This document shows positions 51,481 to 62,297 of a DNA stretch of 64,000 bases, piece by piece. The translations under genes were made by a program, and so were the position numbers. The notes beneath the pieces were generated by a model, which saw only the letters and a list, made by a program, of their open reading frames with translations, was not told the DNA's origin and ran no database searches. Source of the DNA: Paragordius varius (lineage: Eukaryota; Nematomorpha); assembly GCA_964247055.1 (NCBI GenBank), contig OZ176053.1, forward strand, positions 2,418,001 through 2,482,000. The letters run 5' to 3'. Position 1 is the stretch's first letter, and each line of letters starts with the position of its first letter.

Positions 51481-51988
51481 TTAACACTTGAATAAAACAC
51501 ATTCACATCCCTCCTTCGTAAATTGGGGTAGTTGGATAACCCCGGACTGTTCATTTAATATTTAGAAACCATGGAAGGAATTAAAATTAGAGCAAATCAC
51601 ACATATAGCATTAATGAACTTAAATATAAAAATAATCATTAAATCTTGATATTACTATATTAAGTACCCATAGGAAAAATTTAGACTTGAGTGCATTATC
51701 TAAACTTAATAATATTGGAAAACTATTTGTATTTCTATCAATGTTAAATGTGAAAATAAAAAATTAGCTTGAAATGTAGCTTTAAAAATTAAACTCAATA
51801 TTTTGCAAAAAATGGCCTCAAGGTTTGATATGGAATTTTTTTCAAAGCAAATTTTTAGACGTTTCAGCTATTTATATATTATTAGGAGAAGAGTAAATAT
51901 GAAATTGGGACCGTTTCGTTTAGTAGTTTTTAAAATATATCAGTTTAAATATAGTCTATAAGGATCCAATTATAAATCAAAGAGTTAA
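51481..51988 (+). mobile_element. F4 TTAA-bounded element, diverged
   Basis: ttaacacttgaataaaacac, tccttcgtaaattggggtag, ttggataaccccgg at the left; aaggatccaattataaatca-aagag-ttaa at the right. Older than the copies at 40109 and 50124. Confidence 0.8.
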
Positions 51989-53057
51989 AATTAAGGCCTA
52001 GATTTCACGGTAAAAATTTTAAATATGACATTTAAAAATTATTTAAAATGCATATAAAAATTTAATTTTTAACAAAATTTGAAGCGTCTTCATACTATTT
52101 TGGTATGATGGAAAATATATAAAAACGGTTTTAGGTATTAACGCGTTTAAGTTATATGAAAACACTTTATCTTTATAATGTGAAGATGCTGAACATTTCT
52201 ATCCCTTCGAATTTTTAAATTAAAGATTCGGCTTCGTTGAATTTTTGTAGAAAAAGACAATTAACATATATTTGATGAAACAATAAATTTAATCACATTA
52301 AATCATATAAAAAAGTGTTTTAATATCGAAAAGCGTTTTAATACCGAAATACTTTAAATATGCTTCAGCAAAATTTTGCAAATATTAAATTTTTGCCTCC
52401 ATTTATAATAAATTTGGAACGATGTTAAAATTAAGCATATTTTAAAACTTTTTAGCGCAAATTTTTCCGTTACTTTTGATAAAACTAGCGCCCATAGAAA
52501 AGAAAAATTTGGGACTTTCGGAGCCCTCATCAAATTTTTTTATAATTGTAGTTTGGCAGTTTATGATAATATTTACTGATATTTTTTGGAATGAAGCATG
52601 TCACGTTCAAAAAATTGATTTAAAAATTTGCGCAAATTCACCATTTTTTGACACTGAGGAATTATCACAAAAGTGCTAACAACTTACTTGTATTCCTAAG
52701 GCCCGCGAAAAGCATCATGATAATTCTGTTACATTTCTTATTATTATACATATTTGAACTTGTTTTTTTCAGACACTGCATTATAAATTCGATAATTATG
52801 ACCATTTTCAACAGTTTAGAATTTTAATTTTATTTTCTTGATCCTAAATTTTAGGTGAATTCATGAAAAATTTATACTTTACTTAAGCAATTTGAAACAA
52901 ACTACTGATATAATAATTACGAAAATTCAGCCTAATCGATTTTTATAGAAAAGCTTTATATCTTTAGATTATAACGTTTTCATCATGCTTAAAATGGTAT
53001 ATAGCTTAAACAAAAGTTTGTTAAGATCATTTTTTTGAAGCAAGTATGGATTTTTAA
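51989..53057. other. Intergenic, nothing recognised
   Basis: A 67-codon open frame at 52476-52679 has no recognisable motif and no splice context, and I do not regard it as a gene. Confidence 0.4.
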
Positions 53058-53515
53058 TTCCGCCTTATGGGGTAGTTTCATATCCTAAAACTCTCACAAA
53101 TATTTAAACAAGCATTTAAAGTATTAACACAAATATAAAAATGGACTTTCATTAGCCCTTTAAGCGCAATATACAAAAAATATCTTTTAAAAAATTTAAA
53201 AGAATGCTTATATCAAACTTTTTTGCCGCCATTTTTTGTTATTTTTTTATATCGCCAATGCAACAGGCAAATATTCTAATATAATGGAATGTAGATAATT
53301 TCCTTTAGTAACTTTTCACGCTTTATTTTACCAGCAAAAATTTGATATATTTTAATTATTAGATGATCGCTTTAATCATGCTTAGTTGTCCCAGTTTTAT
53401 GAGACATAAAATTTAAAATATTAACTATTTTCATTTTAACTAAAATAACCCTTAAACAGTAGTTTACATTGAGCTCTGGGATATAAAACTACCCAAAATG
53501 CCGTGGATATAAAAG
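53058..53515. mobile_element. F5 inverted-repeat element
   Basis: Left end ccgccttatggggtagtttc then atatcctaaaactctc; right end gagctctgggatataaaact then acccaaaatgccgtgg, its imperfect complement. TTAA lies just left of the left end. Internal ttttttgccgccattttttg and tcgccaatgcaacaggcaaa recur at 17450-17505. It shares the ggggtag..atccc subterminal layout and a gccgccatttt block with F4. Confidence 0.7.
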
Positions 53516-53891
53516 TAAAACGTCATTACATATAAATAGGATATTTAATGTTATCTGGCATATATATATAAGGTTTTTCACGGCGAATATTAGTATAATT
53601 GCGTTTATTCAGTTCCGTACAATGTCATTCTATTGTACGCGATGACATTTTGTCGTAGTTTTCCATCGCATAGCTTAAAGCAGTAAACAAATTACTATTC
53701 TAAATTGTTTTGTAAGAAGTCATAGTATTAATTTATATGTGTAATAATTTTATAACCATGATCGTCTAAAGTTTTTATAATTAACGTTTTAAGGCGCATT
53801 TTTATAGAATAATTCAGAAGCTTATAGGATCGAAAATTTTACATTTATCGTATGTTTCCGAGTGTGAATTAACTGCCATATGTTTGTGTAA

Positions 53892-56800
53892 ATGGGTTTT
53901 AAAAAATATTGCTGTCATTGCGGGCCCTTTAAACCTAGATACCAGAGGTTGGTTGATAATATATTTCCTTCTGATCCAAATGATGGATTAGTCCGAAGCA
54001 ACATGGAAAAATTAACCTTTTTCGCTTTATCATCGCCTGAAAAACTAGATCGTATAGGAGAATATTTGGCTAAGAAGTATTCGAAATGACTTTTTTTTAA
54101 TGTTTGTTTATTTTTTGTAGAAAACTTTATAATGACACATATAATTTTTTCCCGTTTTAACAATTTTTTCTGATTTTTTAAACTTCATTTCTCTATATTT
54201 TACAGCACCTCAAAGTTCTTAATGTACTTCGAAAGAATATTTTTTTAAATTTTATCTCTAGGTTAACAAGAGATATTGCTCGCCGTAGATATGGAAGAAT
54301 ATTTATTGCAATGGATGCCTTAGATCAATTGTTAGTGGCTTGTCATGCACAAACGCTAAATGTTTTCGTTGAAAGTTTCTTGAAAATGGTACAAAAACTG
54401 CTCGAATGTGATGAACCTGATCTTAATATATTAGCTACCAATTCATTTGTAAAATTCTCAAACATTGAGGAGGATGCACCCTCGTATCACAGAAGGTACT
54501 CCTCTTGAAATGTCAAACAATATTTTATTAATAGGAAATATTCCATAAATTTTAGTTGCCAATAATTGAAACATTATAATAGATTAATTCACGTATTAAA
54601 TTTATTTTTTGCCGTTCTTATGACGATCCAGTGTCCAAAATTAATTATATAATATCAATTTATATATATATATATATATATAAAATTGGGTGTATTATCA
54701 ATTTACATCTTTAATCCCCATTTAACAGGTCAAGACAATATATTATTTTTGTAAAAAAATCCATAGATATTAATAATGTTTCGATAATATGTATTTTAGT
54801 TTTGTCTGTAAATTATTCTTTATATTTTGCAGATATGACTTTTTCATCAGCAAATTTGCTTCAATGTGCCATAGTAATATACCTGACCTCAGAGCACGCT
54901 CTAAAATACGGAAGTCTGGTTTAAAGGGAATCCACGCAGTTATTAGAAAAACTGTCAGCGATGATTTACAGGTCTGATATGAATAAAGATAAAACGTAAA
55001 GAAGGAGAAATAATTTTGCTAAACTATGACTACCGTCTTATTTTCAAACCTAAATTTTTTTCACTATAACATTTATCTCATTAAAAATGGGAAATATATG
55101 ATAAGATGTGTTATTAATTTACAATTTGTTATATTGCTATCCGAAACGATAGATATTCAAAAAATAAAGGTTGTTTATGAGCCATAATCAAAAATACTTA
55201 TTCATTTCATAATATTAATCGAATACATTTGTTTAGTATATGTTGAGTAATAAATTTTTATTCCTCAAAAGATGATACATTCAAATATAATATATATTTT
55301 GAAAAAAAAAATTTATTAATATATTTTGTATGCTATTATTTTATCGATAACATCAATTTTATTCCCGATTTTTTGCTTATTTTTAAAAATTATTTTAAAA
55401 CTATGCCCATATTAGCCCAATTATTTGATTTGATTTTTTTTCAATCTTATTATAATTTACAGTGTCGTTTTTAAATCTTATAGGTTAATATCTATGAACC
55501 GGAACATATGAAAAAAATTATTCCATCCATCCTGTATAATATGCACGATCCTGATCTAATAAAATCCCCAGTGCATTCTGATACTACGAAGGGTCAAGAA
55601 TTTAATACTAATTCCCACGATAAACTAATCAGTGCAAGGAATGGTATATCTAATTTAAGCAATAGTGAATTAGATACTAGTCAAACAACTAAGGACACCC
55701 GCTTGTTGTGTAATTAATTTTATATGATTTTTAACATTTGAGGCTAGATAAGGGATTGAATGATTTTTTTTAATAGAAATATGGGTTTAATTGGAAAAAT
55801 TGAAATATTTAGCTGTTTTAGATGACAATTTTTATACTTTATTATATATTAAAGTACAACAATATTATGTTTTATCACAATACGCTTAAAATATATTTAG
55901 CGTAAATTTGTGAAAATTTTTTAAAATAATGGTTTATGGATGGACTTTCTATAGATTTTATAAGCTGAAGTGTTTATGCGATATTTAAATTATATGTTGT
56001 GCCAAGTTGCCTAAATAATCATAAAATTATGTGATTCAAACTAAAATTATGTAGCATTTGTGTTAATTAAGATCTGGTTTTCTTAAAACTCTTTTAAACT
56101 TCAAATAGTTATAAATATAACTTAACCGCATATAAAATTTTTCTTTTCTTAAAAACTTGACAAAATTTGGAAAACTAACCATTATAATTAATTAAGCCAA
56201 ATATATAAATTTTTCGACGATCTTAATCCAATTTTTCAATTATGTTTTCAGTTCTACCCATTATAATGATATTCTTTTGCAAACTTTTTTGACTTTTCAA
56301 CATTTTCCCACCACACGTATGTACAAACTCATAAATTTACTTTTATTTCGGGTGGTTATTCAATTTCAATGATTCGAATGTTACCCCCGTATTTTTAGTA
56401 TTCTTTGTTAAATTTGGATTGGGGCAGGTCTGTCTATATTTCGTTTTTTGGGTAAGTTAGGATTAGCCTTTTTATGATAAAACACTACCACACTAAACGT
56501 CCTTTTAATTCAGTCACTATAATCTAATTTTAAAATATACGCCAAAAATTTTACTATTTTTTAAAATAAATTTTACATTTCTAACATTGTTTTTGGAACC
56601 GCAACCGTGTTTCGATTTAATAAAGATTTTTTGTTTCTTATTGTATGGTTTCATTCTTTTAAAGTCAATTGGTTCTAATTCTGAACTTTAAAATTATGAT
56701 ATAGCATATTATTACCATACAATTTAAAATGTTAGACAATTATAAACTATAAAATTTGATGCTTTATTTTTCTGAAAAAGTAAAAAACATGATACTCTAA

Positions 56801-58408
56801 TTAAATGCAAAAAAGTAAAAATGTTTGTAACAAAAAATTTTTAATATTGGACGATAAATTTTAAAATATTTAAAAAAAATCAGTTTAGGTTGGTTTTTTT
56901 GTTCTAAAATGCTTTCAAAAAAGCGAATGTAGTTCCGGTTTTAATTTATTTTTCCATCTTTATGTTCAATGTATGCATTAATTAACGAAAATAAGTATAC
57001 ATTTTTATTAAACTTTGTGAATAATCCGCGATATATGGAATGAGCTTTTATGAAAGAGGGATGGATATTTGATCCAAAAATTTGTTTTTTAACTATAATT
57101 GGAGCACTTAGAAATTTATATATTTCTTTTTTATCTATAATGAGTTTCATATATTTTCAAATATGCCTTAAAATAATTTTTATCATAAACTACACTTTTT
57201 TATGGGATAAGAACCTTTTTTTAACATAAAAAGGCAATGAAATCTAAGTATATCAAGTAATATCACCGCCATCTCTATATTGGTTTAAATTTTCATAAAT
57301 ATATCTTAACAGTAATTTTTACACTCGTTTAACCAATTATTCCAATACTAATTTTTTATGTTTTAAAGATCCATATATATATATATTATATTATATTTAG
57401 CACCTATTAAAGATGTAAAGGAATCAGGTTTGCTTCGAGAAAAACAAAAATTATTGGATTTTAATCACACCAACACTCACAATGGTGGTGGCCATCGAAT
57501 GCATAGAAAAGAAAAAATTTCTGACCTGGCTGAAACTTGTTTAAGGGAGCTCATATCTAAAGCTTCATTTGCCACATTAAAAGTTTGTTTTGTGATTAAT
57601 TATTTTGTTTTAAATGTTATTAAATGCTGTTAGTTTGATTTTTTAAGCTGTTTTTTATAAATTTATATATATTTGTATATATATATATATATATATATTA
57701 CCATATAAGTAATAAATTGGGTCATTATTTAGTTGTACATTGCTTTAATTATATTAATGCATATATAGTAATTTTTTAAACACTACGTAAAAGATAAATT
57801 TTTAATTAAAAAGACAACCATACCTTTTTTAAACCGTTATATTTCGAGGGTAATATATTGTTTTGGTTCACATAATAAAGAAAATCAATTTGGTAAACTA
57901 TAATTATGTCTTCGTTATCGTATAAAGGTTATATGAAAAACTAAGAGTAGAAAAATAAGGTGTTCTTTATATGTAATGAATTTTTCTTTGAGTGTTTTAA
58001 ACGTTCTGTCTGCTTTTTATATATTTAAATTACTGTATTATTTATAAGAATAAGAGATAATATAAAAGTTACAGTAAGCAAATGTTGGTCAATTCACATT
58101 ATGGTATAATATTAAACACTTATTTTGGCCATAATAATTAGTTAAAAATTTAATGTTGTAAGGTAAGATAGGGAAAAATTGGAATTTTAATCCGATTCTT
58201 GCTTTTTCCAAAATTGGCCCATGTTTAATTTGCTATTATAGAGTGTTTTACAACCGTTAATGGAACATTTTGATTACCATAAGCTTTGGAGTGCATATCC
58301 TTCCGATAGTTTTGTCACATATGTCCTTCAACTCATAATGTATTGTGTTAAACCACAATACACGCATCTCGTCATTGATATGTTACTTATGCACCTCAAT
58401 GAACACGA
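53892..58408 (+). CDS. EFR3: EFR3 homolog, first six exons (3' part missing)
   Basis: EFR3 (fly rolling blackout/stmA) is a palmitoylated plasma-membrane scaffold that recruits PI4KA with TTC7 and FAM126. Exons: 53892-54076, 54262-54495, 54833-54971, 55484-55709, 57401-57582, 58242-58408. All are GT-AG and in phase, giving about 377 residues of the ~820 typical. The ATG is preceded directly by an in-frame TAA. The N-terminus has the Cys cluster YCCHC expected for palmitoylation, then FKPRYQRLVDNIFP, NMEKLTFFALSSPEKLDRIG, ALDQLLVACHAQT, FVESFLKMVQKLLE, ATNSFVKFSNIEED, PSYHRRYDFFISKFASMCH, HAVIRKTVSDDLQ, ISDLAETCLRELISKASF and YHKLWSAYPSD. Exon 6 ends at a good gtaagt donor, but the next 5.6 kb on this strand holds no EFR3 exon: an F1 element and a reversed MAP3K4 duplicate occupy it. 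Confidence 0.93.
55710..57400 (+). other. Large EFR3 intron, nothing else recognised
   Basis: Intron between exons 4 and 5. AT-rich, without a repeat or ORF that I can name. Confidence 0.5.
57766..58035. mobile_element. F2 MITE in EFR3 intron
   Basis: tagtaattttttaaacacta then cgtaaaagataaattttta and aaaaagacaaccataccttt at the left; ttttaaacgttctgtctgct and atttaaatta-ctg-ta at the right. Confidence 0.7.
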
Positions 58409-58867
58409 GTAAGTATAAAAATGTTTTAAGTTTTTATAGTTTTTGATGAATATTTTTGTATTTTTTATTATCAGGAAAAAAAACAATATAACGATAGCTA
58501 AATTTAGGAATGAAAACGAAACTAGAACTCAAAAAGTTTATTGAATATTTTTTTTCCAATAAACGATTTTGTGGCAATTTTTTTTCAATTTAGCTATAAT
58601 GACATTATTACGCTTTTACAAACAATTTTTCGATCATTGTTTACCTTAAAATAATGATTAAAAATTTGATTTGAACCCTTTAAACCATAATTTTTGATAT
58701 AGGTTACTTTTTTAAGTTAGCGATATTAATATTTTAAAAAAAATGTGTTAGTTATATCATATTCACAAATTAAGTCACATATTTGACAATAACCTTATAC
58801 GCTTTATATTTATCCCTAATGTAAATCAGAAAAGTTTTTTGTCAAAGTTTTAATTTTTAACTAATAT

Positions 58868-59077
58868 ATACCATTTACAATTCAAATTCACCCTTGAACA
58901 ATTTATCGGGCCAATATAACTTATCATTAATATGAAATATATCTTAATGGCATATTATTTTTTCAGTATTATTTTAATTTTAAACAAAATTTTATTTTTT
59001 ATTAAAAATAATAAGTAGTTTTTAATCTTAAAAAACATTTAATTTATTTTAGGGTGAATTTGAATTGTCAGAGGTAT
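58868..59077. mobile_element. F1 MITE at the MAP3K4 duplication breakpoint
   Basis: taccatttacaattcaaatt-caccc at the left, internal tcgggccaatataacttatc and tatggcat-like block, right end agggtgaatttgaattgtca. Homology to MAP3K4 starts within a few bases of its right end (ggtattta-aattttgtccac). The usual gtaaatggta tip is replaced by gaggta. Confidence 0.85.
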
Positions 59078-61321
59078 TTAAATTTTGTCCACTTTGGTAG
59101 CTTAATGATTGTGCTAGGAGTCTACCATTTTTAGCAATGGAATGCGGAGCAAAGATGAAACAATTACCAAGCATAGTATTGACATTTTCATTGCTGAAAT
59201 TATCATTATTAGTCTCAAAATCTGATGAATATAAATCATGCCAGCCATCTGAAATGGGAAGTTTCAATTGACTAATGTCACTTGATTTAACTCGTTCGTT
59301 TGGGGTTGGATGCATGAGCCGACCTTTTTTACTTCCTGAACGTGTCAAAATTACATTTTTATGCCTTAATTTAACACCATCCATTCCATATTTAATGCTA
59401 GGTTGTTTAATACCTCCTCTAAAAGAAAACATGCGTTTACTGCCTAAACCGGCCAATTTTTTATGTGGGATGTTAGCATTAGTTTTCTTATCATTCATGT
59501 TAGACGTCGTATTTATCATATTCATATTATTGTTGCGGTTTGATTTCAAGACAGAAATTTTGACCGGATTATTGAATGGATATAAAGTACGGTTTTGTGG
59601 CTGAGAATGTTTGAGCAATCGTATATTCAGTAAAACATAATTATTTTCCCTCAATATTGACAATATTTGCATCGCGTGCTGTGTTTGCACCGACGTGCTA
59701 TACAGTGCAGTTATTTCAAATTGATTTATGAGATTTTTGGTGAAATGCAAAAATTTTGTAATTTGCTCCTTGTAAAAGTTAATTTTGCTTCGCATTTCTG
59801 TTGAAAGGAATAATGGGATATTGTTTAAGCCCGGGTTCTTTAATGATTTTGTATACGAAAACAGTTGAGAACATTGGTAATTGTTGAACCCAATCAAAAT
59901 TTTAATGATACGTAGTATGGGCAATTTGTTCTATAAACACATAATATATATATTTGATTGTATAAATATCTTTTGATAATATTATTTCTGATAAAAAAGG
60001 GAATTACGTAAATTATCATATAAACAGTTAATTTCCCTTTAAAACCAATCCAACTTAGCGATGATTTCCATATTTACTAAAAGTTATAATTTCCAAGCAT
60101 TGTTAAAATGAAACCGAAATAAAGTATTGTATACCGTGTCAATAGGTCCTAAATAAGGTCCAATTTTTTCAATAAAATTCCATTCTGTTTGCAAGCATTC
60201 AATTTGATCCCATAGGCCATTAGTTTGATACGATAATTCAATAGCTTGCTCCAAATATTCGACATACAGATCAAACATTAACCATAAATCATGATTGAAA
60301 TGGTTGAGTTGAAGGTTAACGCTAGTATTTTTCTCGTATATTTTCTAATATAACATGTAAAGAAAAAATAAATAGCATCGATAAATAACTAATAGAATAG
60401 ATTATGAATATCAAGAATCAAATTTTTTAGTCCCGTTTTCTGAACTAATGTCATTAATAAAATAATTTTTACCTATGGATGTGAAATCATATAAAAAAAT
60501 GTCATATTTCCGCACAAAAACCGTTAGAATTGTAATCACAATATTTTTTATTTCCAAAAAAGAGAACGATCAATTTTTGCAGGGCACAAAGAGAAGGCGT
60601 CAGTGAAAAGTACGTACGCAGACGATTAATTTGTGGATAAGCCATTTTGATAATCTCATTCAAACAAACGATCGTTGGATTCGGTCAAAATCGTCTGCCT
60701 TTTGGATATGAGAAGAACACACCAAAACCATCAAATACATTTTATATTTATACTTAAGGGATATGGATGATTCTTTATTTGTAAAGAGTGCAATCTAAAG
60801 AAGCTTATTACCTTGATGAAGTTTGACGATACTCGGAAATGAATTTTTTTTTAATAAAAGTTGAGTCACTTGCAAAACTTCAGTTGTTTAGGGGAAAAAT
60901 ACCTATGCCACAGGAAAATCAAAGATAAGTACCTTTTTATACTAAATTATATTTTTAATAATCTTTTAACCATATATTCTTATAAAAATTTTATTTGGGT
61001 TATCGTCTGCTCGGATAAATTATTATTGTTTTTTGTCGTTAACGTTTCATTTAATTAAAACTACTGTCGTTTATCAACAACTCAATTATTATCAAACCTC
61101 TGTTCCAAAAATCAAACTATAATGTCCTTTCCAAAGCGTATGTTATGTACGGTATTTTTTTTTAATTCTTTTTTATAAACAAATTACAACTTATGGTAAA
61201 AAATTAAATCATAATAATATTTATATACATATATAAATACAAACATTTGCAATCATAAAAAGTTTACTAGAAAAAGTTATAAAAGTTTTTTCCCAATACT
61301 TATATAGTTCACGGTACTCTG

Positions 61322-61421
61322 ACAATTGGTTCACCAATTGTACGAAGGGGTATACCCCGTGCTATTGTCATTGCCATTCAAACAAACACACACAAGCTTA
61401 GCCGTTACAAGGTAACGGGCT
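61322..61421. repeat. Duplicate of the three-palindrome cluster
   Basis: acaattggttcaccaattgt, ggggtatacccc and the agccgttac hairpin in the same spacing as at 36135-36234. Confidence 0.75.
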
Positions 61422-61616
61422 GATTTAGTAATCACGTCAAATTTTGTACCTGAAACAGAAAATTGAGGCACGTGCTTTTCTTTTTCCATCAAAAAAAATA
61501 CGTTTAGATCTATTACTAGTAGAATCATGCGAACATCGTCCATTAAAACTGTCAAATATTGTTTCAAAATATTAGTTGTAATTTCAATATATAAGAAAAT
61601 GTGTAGACAACCCAAC

Positions 61617-62297
61617 TGCAAAAATAACAAAGTGCAAAAGTTATTGGATGATATTTCAAAATCTTTCTTGACAGAATCATTATGCGTTTATTACAAAAAA
61701 TTAATCAGTAGGCGGCTATAAACAATGGGAAAGACCATTCTTAGTAAATGGGTCACACAGAATTCGAATGGTAATATCGAAAATCGCAAAGTTGCAATCC
61801 TGCTTCAACGTCAAAAGGAAAACATTTTACCGAGTTGTGAGGGGTGAAAAGATGTGATTTGTTTTGTAAATCCAAGGAAAAAAATCGTGGCTCTTGCCAA
61901 GCTCGTCCATAGACGCCAAAGCCAAATCATTGGGGCATGACCATGCTCTGTGGTAGTAGTATCAGAGCGGTATGGTAACATGAAATTTTGAAACCCGGTA
62001 AAACCGTGAATACACAACGCTAATGCCAGCCCAATGATTAATTACATTATCGAAAAAACGACCGGAAGAAGACACAGCCATATGATTTTTCTACAGACAA
62101 GCTCCGTATCAAACAGCAAAACTAGCAAAAACACCTCAAAATCTCTTCGATGAGATATTCTTGCGCACCCGCTATAACTAAAGACTGATTATCACACCTT
62201 CATTATGGCACAACGCGCAAAGCAGTTTTGCAATAATTTTCCTTGGAAAATGGCATGACAAACGGGTTTTCGCAAAAATCATTGGGCGTAGATGCTG
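61617..62297 (+). mobile_element. Duplicate of the mariner fossil
   Basis: Same sequence as 36430-37110, carried along within the MAP3K4 duplication (KPGKTVNTQR at about 61992-62021). Not an independent insertion. Confidence 0.75.

Noticed and set aside
54976-55215. Possible F2 element after EFR3 exon 3 (ataaaacgtaaag)
   Set aside because: Only the left motif is readable and no matching right end was found, so I did not list it.
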